From Azotimanducus sp965199815 (GTDB lineage Bacteria > Pseudomonadota > Gammaproteobacteria > Pseudomonadales > Azotimanducaceae): 64,000 nucleotides of DNA. The notes under the pieces were generated by a model that was not told the origin of the DNA, ran no database searches, and was given only the letters and a program-made list of their open reading frames with translations. Below, piece by piece: positions 28,427 to 37,085 of this stretch; positions within the stretch are counted from its first letter, which is position 1, and every line of letters begins with the position of its first letter. Both the position numbers and the translations under genes were made by a program. Where the stretch lies: contig CBDATE010000033.1 in the NCBI GenBank assembly GCA_965199815.1, positions 1 to 64,000 of the forward strand, in the 5' to 3' direction.

Positions 28427-29101
28427 TCAGGGGATGTTCATGCCCTCGGCGCGCAAGAACTCGACGAGACGAATCAGTGGCAAGCCGACGAGCGCCGTGG
28501 GGTCAGAGCCAACAAACTGCTCGAAGAGACTGATCCCCAGCGATTCGGACTTGAAGGCACCAACCTGTGCGAAGGGGCGTTCTCGCTCGACATAACGAGC
28601 TATGTCGCTTTCAGACAGCGGGCGAAAGACGACGCTACAGGGCTCGACCGCGACCCGTAGCGATTGCGTACCGACATTGAAAAGCGCAATGCCCGTGTGG
28701 AAGCGCATTTCCTGGCCGGAAGCGCGCGCAAGCTGTGCACTGGCGGTGCGCGCATCGCCCGGCTTGCGCAGCAGCTTGCCGTCGAGCTCCGCCGTCTGGT
28801 CGGAACCAATGACCAGCACCCGGTGCCCCGTTCCGCGAGCATTTGCCGTGCGTGTTGCTCCGTCAAGGCGCTGCACACTGTCAAGATTGTCCGCGCCCCA
28901 CAATGCCTTGGCTTCCGCGAGCCGCCCGGCAAGGCTGGCCGGCGACTCGTTACGCCTTGCGCGCTCGCCGAGCTTCGGTGGCAGGGTTGTGAAGGGCACC
29001 CCCAGGCGTTCGAGCAACGCACACCGGGAGGGCGATTTGCTTGCCAGAATCAGTTGAAAAACGGCACTCTCCCGAATCTCCAAATCAGCTGTGAATGGCA
29101 A
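28427..29101 (-). CDS. Maf-family nucleoside triphosphate pyrophosphatase (YceF type)
   Basis: About 215-224 residues. LILASKSPSRCALLERLGVPF is the Maf N-terminus, and VIGSDQTAELDGKLLRKPG holds the conserved acid residues. The association with rluC favours the YceF subgroup, which acts on m7GTP. No ATG lies near the start; TTG at 29101 or an in-frame TTG six codons later must serve, so the start is uncertain. Confidence 0.88.
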   Translation of the reverse strand: MPFTADLEIRESAVFQLILASKSPSRCALLERLGVPFTTLPPKLGERARRNESPASLAGRLAEAKALWGADNLDSVQRLDGATRTANARGTGHRVLVIGSDQTAELDGKLLRKPGDARTASAQLARASGQEMRFHTGIALFNVGTQSLRVAVEPCSVVFRPLSESDIARYVERERPFAQVGAFKSESLGISLFEQFVGSDPTALVGLPLIRLVEFLRAEGMNIP

Positions 29102-29151
29102 GCATACCCAAAGCAGCGGGCCGTGAATACCGGCGAGCGGCTCGAGACAGG

Positions 29152-31371
29152 TTACAGACTCTCCAGAGGATCGACATCGATCATCCAGCGCACTCCGCTC
29201 GGACGCCTTGATGGCAGATTGGCTTCAACATGGGAAAGCGCGGTGTGCAGGGCATGTCTGTGCCGAGCGAGCAGTACGCACGAGAATCTGTAGCGATTGG
29301 CGCGCTTGGGCACGGGCGCAGGCAGGGGGCCAAGCACATCGAGCTCACGCGTCGGGCGAATCAGACCGGCCAGTTCTGTCAGCCACTCCCTGGCGGCGGC
29401 CTCTTGCAGGCTATCGGCACGAATGAGCGCCAGCTTGCCAAAGGGCGGTAGTTCTGCCGTTCGGCGCTCGCCCAGAAGACGGTTCGCAAAGTCTTCATAG
29501 CCGCGCTCGGCGAGGAGATTCAGGGCCGGGTGCGCCGGATGCAGGGTTTGAATCAGGACTTCCCCCGGTAACTCGGCGCGCCCCGCGCGGCCAGCGACCT
29601 GCAGGATAATCTGTGCGGTGTGTTCAGGTGCGCGGAAGTCCGGGCTCACGAACCCCCAATCTGCACCAAGCACCCCGACCAGCGTGATATCGGGAAAGTG
29701 GTGCCCCTTCGCCATCATCTGCGTACCGACCAGAATGGCTGATTGCCCTTGCGGGATCTCGGACAGTTTTTGTGCAATCTGCCTGCCACGCACGGCATCG
29801 CGGTCAATGCGTATCACCGGCACATGCGGAAAGCGCTGGCTGACATATTCAGCCACCCGCTGGGTGCCCGCGCCAAAGGGCAGCAGATCACTTTCACCAC
29901 ATTCGGGACAGTGCGGGACGCGCTGACTGGTGTGGCCGCAGTGGTGGCAACGCAGGGATTCCGGCATCCGGTGCAGCGTCATGGGCCAGTTACAGGCCGG
30001 GCATTCGGCTTTCCATCCGCATCTCGCACACTGAAGGACAGGTGCGAAGCCGCGCCTGTTGAGAAACAGCAAAACCTGCTGGCCGCGAGCGAGATGCGCC
30101 TGCATGTGTTGAAGAAGTTCGGAGCCTATGCCAGCGCGCTCTCTGGCGAGCCGCTCGCCGCGGATGTCAGCGAGCTCGAGCGTTGGCAGCCTGGCACCGG
30201 CTGTGCGCTGTGCAAGGCGCAGCAGCTTGTAGCGTCCGCTGTGGGCGTTGGCGAGTGATTCAAGCGAGGGCGTGGCGGAACCGAGAACAAGCGGAATGCC
30301 GAGTGCCTGCGCGCGCTTTACCGCAAAGTCTCGTGCCGAATAGGCGAAACCGCTCATTTGCTTGTAGGAGGCATCGTGTTCTTCATCAACCACGATGAGT
30401 CCGAGGCGCGCAAACGGCGTGAACACGGCTGATCTTGTGCCGATGAGCACCTGGGCTTGCCCGGATTGCGAACGCGCCCAGGCATCCTCGCGCATGCGTT
30501 CGGAGCGTTCCGAATGGCTTACGGCTACATGCTGAAAGCGGCGTTCGAAGCGTCTCACCGACTGCGGGGTGAGACCGATCTCCGGTACCAGTACGAGCGC
30601 CTGCTGCCCTCGCTTCAGCACTTCACTGATCGCTTGCAGATACACCTCGGTCTTGCCACTGCCCGTGACTCCCATGAGCAGAAAGCTCACAAAACCCGAT
30701 GCCCGCTGGATTTCACGAAGCGCTGCGGCCTGTTCGCTGTTGGGCACGTAGCCGGGCTCGGCTTGCCAACTGGTTTCGTCGGGTTGGGCTGTTCTCAACA
30801 AGCCCTTGTCTGCGAGTGCGCGTTCGATGACCGGCGAGATGCCCAGACTCCGGAGTTCTGTCCGGGTCGCCCGGTGCATTCCCTGAAGCGCCCGGGCGGC
30901 TTCGCGCTGGCGCGGTGCGCGTTCGAGTTGCTGTTGTACGGAGGCAGAGTCCTGTACTGTGTAGAGCGGTTCGGCGGCAATGGTTTGGGCGCGCTTGCCA
31001 CGCTTGAGGCTTGGCGGCAAGGCACCAAAGAGGACCTCTCCGATTGGATGGTGGTAGTAATCAGCCGCCCAGCACAACAAGGCAAGCAGTTCCGGGGGCA
31101 GCACGGGATATTCGCCCAGAACTTCATGGATCGACTTGAGCTCGGGGTGAACCCCGTCCGCCGCTGGCGGGGCCAGACAAATGCCGAGCGTTTGCGAGTT
31201 TGCGAAGGGAATGCGCACCATCGAGCCGGGCGCAGGCCGGGGTATGTGCGCGGGAACCAGATAATCGAATGATCTGCGCAGCGGCCGATTCACGGCGACT
31301 CGCACGATAGCTGCTTCACCGCGAGGTGGCGGCAGCTGCGAGTCCGGTGCGCCAGGCGGGGCATCTGCCAT
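29152..31371 (-). CDS. priA: Primosomal protein N' (replication restart helicase)
   Basis: 739 residues from ATG 31371, four bases after the preceding gene's stop; the frame is open further upstream inside that gene. The 3'-BD-like N-terminus (AIVRVAVNRPLRRSFDYLVP) is followed by Walker A MGVTGSGKTEVYLQ and Walker B IVVDEEHDASYKQ. Four Cys pairs bind two zincs (CARCGWKAECPAC ... CHHCG ... CPECG). It reloads the replisome at collapsed forks. Confidence 0.96.
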   Translation of the reverse strand: MADAPPGAPDSQLPPPRGEAAIVRVAVNRPLRRSFDYLVPAHIPRPAPGSMVRIPFANSQTLGICLAPPAADGVHPELKSIHEVLGEYPVLPPELLALLCWAADYYHHPIGEVLFGALPPSLKRGKRAQTIAAEPLYTVQDSASVQQQLERAPRQREAARALQGMHRATRTELRSLGISPVIERALADKGLLRTAQPDETSWQAEPGYVPNSEQAAALREIQRASGFVSFLLMGVTGSGKTEVYLQAISEVLKRGQQALVLVPEIGLTPQSVRRFERRFQHVAVSHSERSERMREDAWARSQSGQAQVLIGTRSAVFTPFARLGLIVVDEEHDASYKQMSGFAYSARDFAVKRAQALGIPLVLGSATPSLESLANAHSGRYKLLRLAQRTAGARLPTLELADIRGERLARERAGIGSELLQHMQAHLARGQQVLLFLNRRGFAPVLQCARCGWKAECPACNWPMTLHRMPESLRCHHCGHTSQRVPHCPECGESDLLPFGAGTQRVAEYVSQRFPHVPVIRIDRDAVRGRQIAQKLSEIPQGQSAILVGTQMMAKGHHFPDITLVGVLGADWGFVSPDFRAPEHTAQIILQVAGRAGRAELPGEVLIQTLHPAHPALNLLAERGYEDFANRLLGERRTAELPPFGKLALIRADSLQEAAAREWLTELAGLIRPTRELDVLGPLPAPVPKRANRYRFSCVLLARHRHALHTALSHVEANLPSRRPSGVRWMIDVDPLESL

Positions 31372-31375
31372 CGCA

Positions 31376-32323
31376 CTAATCAGACAGTACGCTTGCGAAG
31401 TCAAAGGGCATGGGGCGCTGGCGCGGCTCGGAGAGGCCAGGACCGACATCGAAACTGAACACATAGTCCGGCTCGATGCCCATGCGCAGGTCTGAATAGA
31501 TAATCCGCGTACCCTCCTTGTGTACCGAGAAGAAGCCTCTGGAAAACCACTTGAGTCTCTCTATGTCGGCTTGTGCGGGGAGTCCGTCGAGATATTCCGG
31601 TTGCGAGGGGAATGACTCGAATCGCATGTCGCCGCCGAGGCGATGGAGACCCTGTAGATAGCCGTCCCGTGTCATGGCCACCAGCCGCCAGTTGCTTGTG
31701 CCGAAGGGCAGGGGCGTACTCAGCAGACGCGCATACTCGATGCCTCGTGCGGCAAGTATGTCGCGTGCGGTCTGCTCGACGCTTTGCTTGATCGCAACGC
31801 TCACACCCAGATAGGCGACAGCCAGGATGATGCCGACAAGATTGATCGTGTCGGCATGGCGTGTCCGGTAGCGGTGCGCGATGCGCGCGCCGATGATGCC
31901 TGCCAGCAAGGGCGTGGTCACCAGAGGGTCGATAATGAACAGCGTTGACCAGGCCACGGGAGGCACTGGCAGTGGCCAGAAAAGCTGTGTGCCATAGACG
32001 GTGAAGGCATCAAGCAGCGGGTGGGTGAGGAGCGCGAGAAACACCAGAAGTCGCCAGTCTCTGGCCGTACCCCTGTTGGTGACGGGAAGTTTCTGTAGCA
32101 GCCAGGCCAGCAGGGGCGCACAGAGCGCCAATACGAACAGAGAGTGGCTGACACCCCTGTGCCAGGTGAACGCCGAGACATCACTGGCGTAGGGATAGAG
32201 GACATCAAGGTCTGGCACACTGGCCAGCATGCCGCCGATCAGGGCAGCACGTACGCCAGCCTTCCTGCCGAGAACTGATTCGCCAATAGCGGCACCCAAC
32301 GCGAACTGGGTAACAGAATCCAT
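31376..32323 (-). CDS. Inner-membrane metal-dependent hydrolase (YdjM/DUF457 family)
   Basis: 315 residues. The N-terminus MDSVTQFALGAAIGESVLG, then GGMLASVPDLDVLYPY and WHRGVSHSLFVL, carries the conserved His and Asp residues of the family. Several membrane helices follow, then a C-terminal soluble domain. E. coli YdjM is LexA-regulated; no SOS box was identified here. The true reaction is unknown. It is immediately upstream of priA and probably co-transcribed with it. Confidence 0.85.
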   Translation of the reverse strand: MDSVTQFALGAAIGESVLGRKAGVRAALIGGMLASVPDLDVLYPYASDVSAFTWHRGVSHSLFVLALCAPLLAWLLQKLPVTNRGTARDWRLLVFLALLTHPLLDAFTVYGTQLFWPLPVPPVAWSTLFIIDPLVTTPLLAGIIGARIAHRYRTRHADTINLVGIILAVAYLGVSVAIKQSVEQTARDILAARGIEYARLLSTPLPFGTSNWRLVAMTRDGYLQGLHRLGGDMRFESFPSQPEYLDGLPAQADIERLKWFSRGFFSVHKEGTRIIYSDLRMGIEPDYVFSFDVGPGLSEPRQRPMPFDFASVLSD

Positions 32324-32402
32324 CAGGGAATCTCGCGCCGGGCGCGCTCAGGGGCCGGTTGGCCGTTCATGCTCCGTGTCGCTGTTCGGGCTGTGTCCGG
32401 GT

Positions 32403-33476
32403 TCACAACTCGAACAGCGACAGCTGGCCGCCCACTGTCGGTTTGCGAAAACGGGAGCAGTCAAGACCTGCATGTGCCGTGTCGAAACCGAGTTCGCGCC
32501 GGGCGATGGTGAAGCGCTGCCTGACAAGCGCGGCAATCGGGCCTTGCCCACGCATACGTGTACCGAAGCGCGCATCATAGGCTTCGCCGCCATGACACTG
32601 GCGAATCAGCGACATCACATGCGCTGCCCGTTGTGGCAGGTGGGTCTCCAGCCACTCCTCGAACAGCGGCTTGACTTCGTTCGGCAACCGGATGAGCACG
32701 TAACCGGCGCGAGTGGCACCGACTTCGCGGCAGGCTTTCAGGATGGATTCGATTTCCTGTTCGTTGATGGCCGGAATGATTGGTGCCACCAACACTCCGG
32801 TGTCTATGCCGGCATCGCGCAGCGCGGCGATAGTGCGGATGCGGCGGTGCCCGGATGGGGTACGCGGCTCCAGAATGCGCTTCAGGTCGTTATCCAGAGT
32901 GGTGACGCTGATCATGACCGATACCAGCTGCTTGCTGGCCAGGGAGGCAAGCAGCTCGATGTCGCGCTCAATCAGGGTGCTCTTGGTGACGACAGTCAGT
33001 GGGTGGTTGGTGTCATTGAAGACTTCGAGCAATGAGCGCGTGATCTTCAGGTCGCGTTCGATGGGCTGATAGGGGTCAGTGTTGGAGCCGAGCGCGATGG
33101 GCGATGGTTTGTATGACGGCTTGGCCAGTTCGGCTTTGAGTAACTCGGCAGCATCGGGTTTGTAGAAGAGCTTGGTCTCGAAGTCAAGTCCGGGCGAGAG
33201 ATTGAGATAGGCATGCGCCGGTCGCGCGTAGCAGTAGATGCATCCGTGTTCGCAGCCTCTGTAGGCATTGATGGATTGTTCGAAGCCGATGTCGGGCGAG
33301 GAGTTGCGCGAGATGATCGAGCGTGCGCGCTCCTCGAAAAGTGTCGTCTCGACTTCTGGCAGAGCCTCGTCCTGATTGAAATCAGGCGCATCAAGGGTAT
33401 GGCGGGTCTCGAATCGCCCTTCGATATTTGACAGTGCGCCCCGGCCCTTCTCCGGAGCTGTCAGCTTGCGGCCCAT
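32403..33476 (-). CDS. Radical SAM protein, PA0069/Rv2578c family
   Basis: 357 residues. The cluster motif is RGCEHGCIYCYARP (CxxxCxxC). It is preceded by a family-typical start (MGRKLTAPEKGRGALSNIEGR) and followed by DFETKLFYKPDAAELL, IALGSNTDPYQPIER and the SPL-type VVTKSTLIERDIELL. The substrate of this widespread family is not established; it resembles spore photoproduct lyase in layout but is not one. The neighbouring repeat element 3 lies upstream of its start. Confidence 0.88.
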   Translation of the reverse strand: MGRKLTAPEKGRGALSNIEGRFETRHTLDAPDFNQDEALPEVETTLFEERARSIISRNSSPDIGFEQSINAYRGCEHGCIYCYARPAHAYLNLSPGLDFETKLFYKPDAAELLKAELAKPSYKPSPIALGSNTDPYQPIERDLKITRSLLEVFNDTNHPLTVVTKSTLIERDIELLASLASKQLVSVMISVTTLDNDLKRILEPRTPSGHRRIRTIAALRDAGIDTGVLVAPIIPAINEQEIESILKACREVGATRAGYVLIRLPNEVKPLFEEWLETHLPQRAAHVMSLIRQCHGGEAYDARFGTRMRGQGPIAALVRQRFTIARRELGFDTAHAGLDCSRFRKPTVGGQLSLFEL

Positions 33477-33544
33477 ACAAGCGCGTGGTGTGCTCGCGTA
33501 TGATGCCTAGTGTCGCACGATTCTCCGGCCAGGTTGCGGTCAGA

Positions 33545-33560
33545 TTTGCCCGCGGGCAAA
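33545..33560. repeat. Perfect 16-bp palindrome beside hairpin element 3
   Basis: TTTGCCCGCGGGCAAA is perfectly self-complementary and lies three bases before the first hairpin of element 3, between the divergent radical SAM and exbB genes. It could be an operator. Confidence 0.5.
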
Positions 33561-33563
33561 CAA

Positions 33564-34352
33564 GGGAAACTCTGAATAACAGAGTTTCCCGTGCGGCACA
33601 TGGATGTGCCGCCAGATTCAGTGCCGTAAGGCATTGAATCTGCGAGCAAATCAGCACATTTTTGCAGGACAGCAAAAATGCACGGCGCAGCCGCCCGAAG
33701 GGGCGGGCACATGGATGTGCCCGCTGACATTTTTGCAGGACAGCAAAAATGCACGGCGCAGCCGCCCGAAGGGGCGGGCACATGGATGTGCCCGCTGACA
33801 TTTTTGCAGGACAGCAAAAATGCACGGCGCAGCCGCCCGAAGGGGCGGGCACAAGGAAGTGCCCGCTGACATTTTTGCAGGACAGCAAAAATGCACGGCG
33901 CAGCCGCCCGAAGGGGCGGGCACAAGGAAGTGCCCGCTGACATTTTTGCAGGACAGCAAAAATGCACGGCGCAGCCGCCCGAAGGGGCGGGCACAAGGAA
34001 GTGCCCGCTGACATTTTTGCAGGACAGCAAAAATGCACGGCGCAGCCGCCCGAAGGGGCGGGCACAAGGAAGTGCCCGCTGACATTTTTGCAGGACAGCA
34101 AAAATGCACGGCGCAGCCGCCCGAAGGGGCGGGCACAAGGAAGTGCCCGCTGACATTTTTGCAGGACAGCAAAAATGCACGGCGCAGCCGCCCGAAGGGG
34201 CGGGCACAAGGAAGTGCCCGCTGACATTTTTGCAGGACAGCAAAAATGCACGGCGCAGCCGCCCGAAGGGGCGGGCACAAGGAAGTGCCCGCTGTATCGC
34301 ATTTCTGATTTGCGAATCTGATCAAGTCCACGGATGGACTTGATCAGAACAT
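33564..34352 (-). repeat. Composite hairpin element, copy 3 (expanded)
   Basis: Order from left: GGGAAACTCTG-AATAA-CAGAGTTTCCC, GCGGCACA-TGGA-TGTGCCGC, GATTCAGTGCC-GTAA-GGCATTGAATC, GCAAATCAG, then nine 71-bp units. CTGATTTGCGAATC and the terminal palindrome TGATCAAGTCCA-CGGA-TGGACTTGATCA follow. The same modules in the same order make up copies 1 and 4, without the array. Open frames of 60-327 codons run through both strands but encode only the repeat and are not counted as genes. Confidence 0.9.
33657..34295. repeat. Tandem array, nine units of 71 bp, each with three hairpins
   Basis: Units start at 33657 and every 71 bases to 34225 and are nearly identical. Each contains CATTTTTGC-AGGACA-GCAAAAATG, CCGCCC-GAAG-GGGCGG and a GGGCAC...GTGCCC stem. 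Units 1-2 have CATGGATG in the third hairpin; units 3-9 have AAGGAAG at the same place, a paired change on both sides of GG. There are no unique spacers, so it is not a CRISPR array. Confidence 0.95.
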
Positions 34353-34407
34353 ACCAAGGTCCGGATATGCGCATCTCGGTGTCCTGTTCCAGTGATTCCT
34401 GTACGCA

Positions 34408-34992
34408 ATGCTTGAACTCCTGATTTCCGGCGGCCTGCTGATGGTGCCTATCGGGGTCTGCTCGGTGGGTGCGCTCGCCATCATTATCGAGCGCTCAATC
34501 AGCCTTTCCGCGTCGCGCGTGATGCCCATCGGGGTATTGTCCAGGGCGATACGCACACTCGATGCGGGCAGTTCGGTCGATCTGGGCACAAGTGAACTTG
34601 CGCGTGTGCTGAGTGCCGGTCTGAAGGCGGTCGCTCAGGGCCGCAGCACGGAGCAGGTGCGCGAAGTGCTCGCCGAAGCCATGGAAGCATCCATGTTGCG
34701 GCTCGAGCATTCGCTTGCCTGGCTGGCATCGATTGCTGCCATCTCGCCGCTGCTTGGGCTGCTTGGTACGGTGCTCGGCATGATCGAGGTGTTTGCAGAG
34801 CTCATGAGCGCGAGCGGCACCGAAGTCTCGTCGCTCGCGGGAGGTATTTCCGAGGCGCTGGTGACCACGGCGGCAGGACTCACGGTGGCCATTCCGTCGC
34901 TGCTTTTCTCGAACCATTTCGAGCGCTGCGTGTCGCGGTTCGCGAGTGAAATGCAATCCGCGGCGCGTGAACTTGTGCGATCCGTAACGTGA
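34408..34992 (+). CDS. exbB: MotA/TolQ/ExbB proton-channel protein
   Basis: 194 residues. The membrane start MLELLISGGLLMVPIGVCSV and the conserved C-terminal pair of helices, LAWLASIAAISPLLGLLGTV and ISEALVTTAAGLTVAIPSLL, are those of ExbB/TolQ. With ExbD it uses the proton gradient to energise outer-membrane transport. The stop overlaps the next gene (GTGA). Context with kdsB and murB is the usual gammaproteobacterial envelope block, in which msbA and lpxK are missing here. Confidence 0.92.
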   Translation: MLELLISGGLLMVPIGVCSVGALAIIIERSISLSASRVMPIGVLSRAIRTLDAGSSVDLGTSELARVLSAGLKAVAQGRSTEQVREVLAEAMEASMLRLEHSLAWLASIAAISPLLGLLGTVLGMIEVFAELMSASGTEVSSLAGGISEALVTTAAGLTVAIPSLLFSNHFERCVSRFASEMQSAARELVRSVT

Positions 34993-35393
34993 ATCACAGG
35001 CAGACACGCCGTCGTCCGGTGCGCATCGAACTGACCGCGCTGGTAGATGTGGTGCTTCTGTTGTTGATCTTCTTCATGGTCAGCGCGCGCCTGGCTCCTG
35101 AATATGGGTTCGAGTTTCAATTGCCGCGAACGCAGAATCCTGAACCACTGGTCGATGCCAGAGATGAGGTGCGCGTGATGGTGGATGCGCGCGGGAGATA
35201 TTTCCTTCACGGCGAGCCGGTTTCAGCGAGCGAGCTCGGGCAGCGACTCTCCGGTGTGTCGAGCGAGACGACAGTGCTGCTCGAAGCCGATGAAGCCGCG
35301 AGCCATGGTGCCGTCATGGAGGTCATTGATGCCGCCAATCGCGCTGGCGTACAAACCCTGACGCTGGCATCCGAGCGCACTCCGCAGTCCTGA
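34989..35393 (+). CDS. exbD: ExbD/TolR-type biopolymer transport protein
   Basis: 134 residues from GTG 34989. One N-terminal membrane helix, IELTALVDVVLLLLIFFMVS, carries the key Asp in LVDVV. A periplasmic domain follows, with VMVDARGRYFLHGEPVS and LEADEAASHGAVMEVIDAA. It forms the stator partner of the preceding ExbB. Confidence 0.92.
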   Translation: MNHRQTRRRPVRIELTALVDVVLLLLIFFMVSARLAPEYGFEFQLPRTQNPEPLVDARDEVRVMVDARGRYFLHGEPVSASELGQRLSGVSSETTVLLEADEAASHGAVMEVIDAANRAGVQTLTLASERTPQS

Positions 35394-35397
35394 GCAT

Positions 35398-36147
35398 ATG
35401 CGTCATCCCGATTTCACAGTCGTTATCCCGGTGCGCTATGGCTCAACGCGCCTGCCCGCCAAGGCGCTGGCCGAGATTGCCGGTGTGCCCATGGTATGTC
35501 ACGTTGCCGGGCGCGCCATCGCATCCGGCGCTACCCGGGTGCTCGTCGCCTGTGACGATGTGCGCATTGTCGATGCCTGTCGCACCCATGACGTGCCTGT
35601 CGAACTCACTTCCCGAGAGCATGCTTCCGGCACTGATCGCGTATTGGAGGTGGTGCACAGACTCGGTCTCGATGGTGAGGAGACGGTGATCAACCTGCAA
35701 GGCGATGAGCCCTGTATGCCGAGCACGGTCATCAGATTCCTGGCCGAGCGCATTCGGGACGAGCGCCTTGCGGTGGCGACGCTCATGCAACAGTTGCAAG
35801 ACGGGGATTTGCTCAACCCGAACGTGGTCAAGGTGGTGGTCAACCGCCGCCACCAGGCCATGTACTTCTCTCGTGCCCCCATCCCGCACCAGCGCGACTC
35901 GGCACCAGATGGGTTCAGGCGCTGGCGGCACATTGGCATCTACGGGTTTCGCGTTGCCGCCCTCGAGGATTTCGTCGCTTTGCCGTCGAGCGCCCTGGAG
36001 CAACTCGAGGCGCTCGAGCAGCTGCGCCTTATCGAGAACGGGCGCGATATACATGTCTTCGAGTCTCCCGAACCCGTTCCGCCCGGCGTTGATACGCCGG
36101 CGGATTTGCACGCGGTGCGCAGGCTTTTTGCGCAGGATTCAGGCTGA
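35398..36147 (+). CDS. kdsB: 3-deoxy-manno-octulosonate cytidylyltransferase
   Basis: 249 residues. Activates Kdo as CMP-Kdo for lipid A core synthesis, implying LPS. Signature motifs: VVIPVRYGSTRLPAKALAEI, GTDRVLEVV, VINLQGDEPCMP and HIGIYGFR. Four bases follow the exbD stop before its ATG. Confidence 0.97.
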   Translation: MRHPDFTVVIPVRYGSTRLPAKALAEIAGVPMVCHVAGRAIASGATRVLVACDDVRIVDACRTHDVPVELTSREHASGTDRVLEVVHRLGLDGEETVINLQGDEPCMPSTVIRFLAERIRDERLAVATLMQQLQDGDLLNPNVVKVVVNRRHQAMYFSRAPIPHQRDSAPDGFRRWRHIGIYGFRVAALEDFVALPSSALEQLEALEQLRLIENGRDIHVFESPEPVPPGVDTPADLHAVRRLFAQDSG

Positions 36148-36222
36148 TTCGGGCTGACTCGCCGCCAGGCCGACTCCGTGCCTGTTCACCCGCCGGGAAT
36201 GCCGGGGTACTTCTGGGACATG

Positions 36223-36993
36223 CTACTTCGGAGACATGCGGATGCCGCCGTCGAGCCGGATGGTTTCGCCGTTCAGATAGGGGTTTTCGATGATTTGTCG
36301 GCACAGCAGCGCGAACTCCGGCGGTTCACCAAGGCGGTGAGGAAACTGCACTGCGTCAATGAGCGGTTGCTTGACCCGATCCGGTGCGCCCATCATGAGC
36401 GGTGTCTCGAATATCCCCGGCGCAATGGTGCAGACGCGAACGCCGACACGCGCCAGATCGCGCGCGATGGGCAAGGTCATGCCGACCACGCCGCCCTTGC
36501 TTGCGCTGTAGGCGGCCTGTCCAATCTGCCCATCAAAGGCAGCGACGGATGCCGTGTTGATAATCACGCCACGCTCGGCATCATCGCCAATGGGGTCGTT
36601 CTTCGCCATGGCCGCCGCACACAGCCGCAGGCTGTTGAAGGTGCCGATGAGATTGACGTTGATGATGAACTCGAAGTTCCCGAGCGGCATGGGGCCGTCG
36701 CGTCCGAGGGTGCGAATGGCCGCGCCCAGCCCGGCGCAATTGACGTTGATGTGAATGGCACCGAAGGCTTGCAGAGCGCCGTCAATGGCCGCCTGCACCG
36801 AGGCTTCTTCGCGTACATCGGCGGCAAAGGCGATAGCTCCTTCGCCCAGTTCCCTTGCGCTGGCTTCGGCCAGTTCGCCGTTGAGATCGACCAGAACGAC
36901 ACATCCGCCCTGATCAACAATCGTTCTGGCGGTGGCCTTGCCGAGCCCGGAGGCACCGCCGGTGATGAACGCAACCTTGTCTTCGATCTGCAT
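36223..36993 (-). CDS. Short-chain dehydrogenase, 3-hydroxyacyl-CoA dehydrogenase type 2-like
   Basis: 256 residues from ATG 36993, preceded by GGAGAG. NAD-binding GGASGLGKAT, NCAGLG, and catalytic Ser with YSASK in NTASVAAFDGQIGQAAYSASK. The C-terminal FPHRLGEPPEFALL and LDGGIRM match the HSD17B10/HADH2-like group, which oxidises 3-hydroxyacyl-CoA or branched substrates. It is inserted on the opposite strand between kdsB and murB. Confidence 0.88.
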   Translation of the reverse strand: MQIEDKVAFITGGASGLGKATARTIVDQGGCVVLVDLNGELAEASARELGEGAIAFAADVREEASVQAAIDGALQAFGAIHINVNCAGLGAAIRTLGRDGPMPLGNFEFIINVNLIGTFNSLRLCAAAMAKNDPIGDDAERGVIINTASVAAFDGQIGQAAYSASKGGVVGMTLPIARDLARVGVRVCTIAPGIFETPLMMGAPDRVKQPLIDAVQFPHRLGEPPEFALLCRQIIENPYLNGETIRLDGGIRMSPK

Positions 36994-37085
36994 TATTCTG
37001 GCTCTCCAGTGAGAAAAGGAACCATGGTGTGTGAGATGCCGAAAAAACGCAAGCAGTGCAGTGTGCCGAACGTGATGAAGGCGTG

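Noticed and set aside
33657..34295. 71-bp tandem array as a CRISPR array
   Set aside because: The whole 71 bases repeat; there are no unique spacers, and every unit folds into the same three hairpins.
33391..34374. Cysteine-rich repetitive proteins of 226-327 residues on the minus strand, and 63-residue plus-strand copies
   Set aside because: They are translations of the hairpin repeats. Frames stay open in several phases because 71 is not a multiple of 3 and the unit lacks stops, and no start signals are seen.
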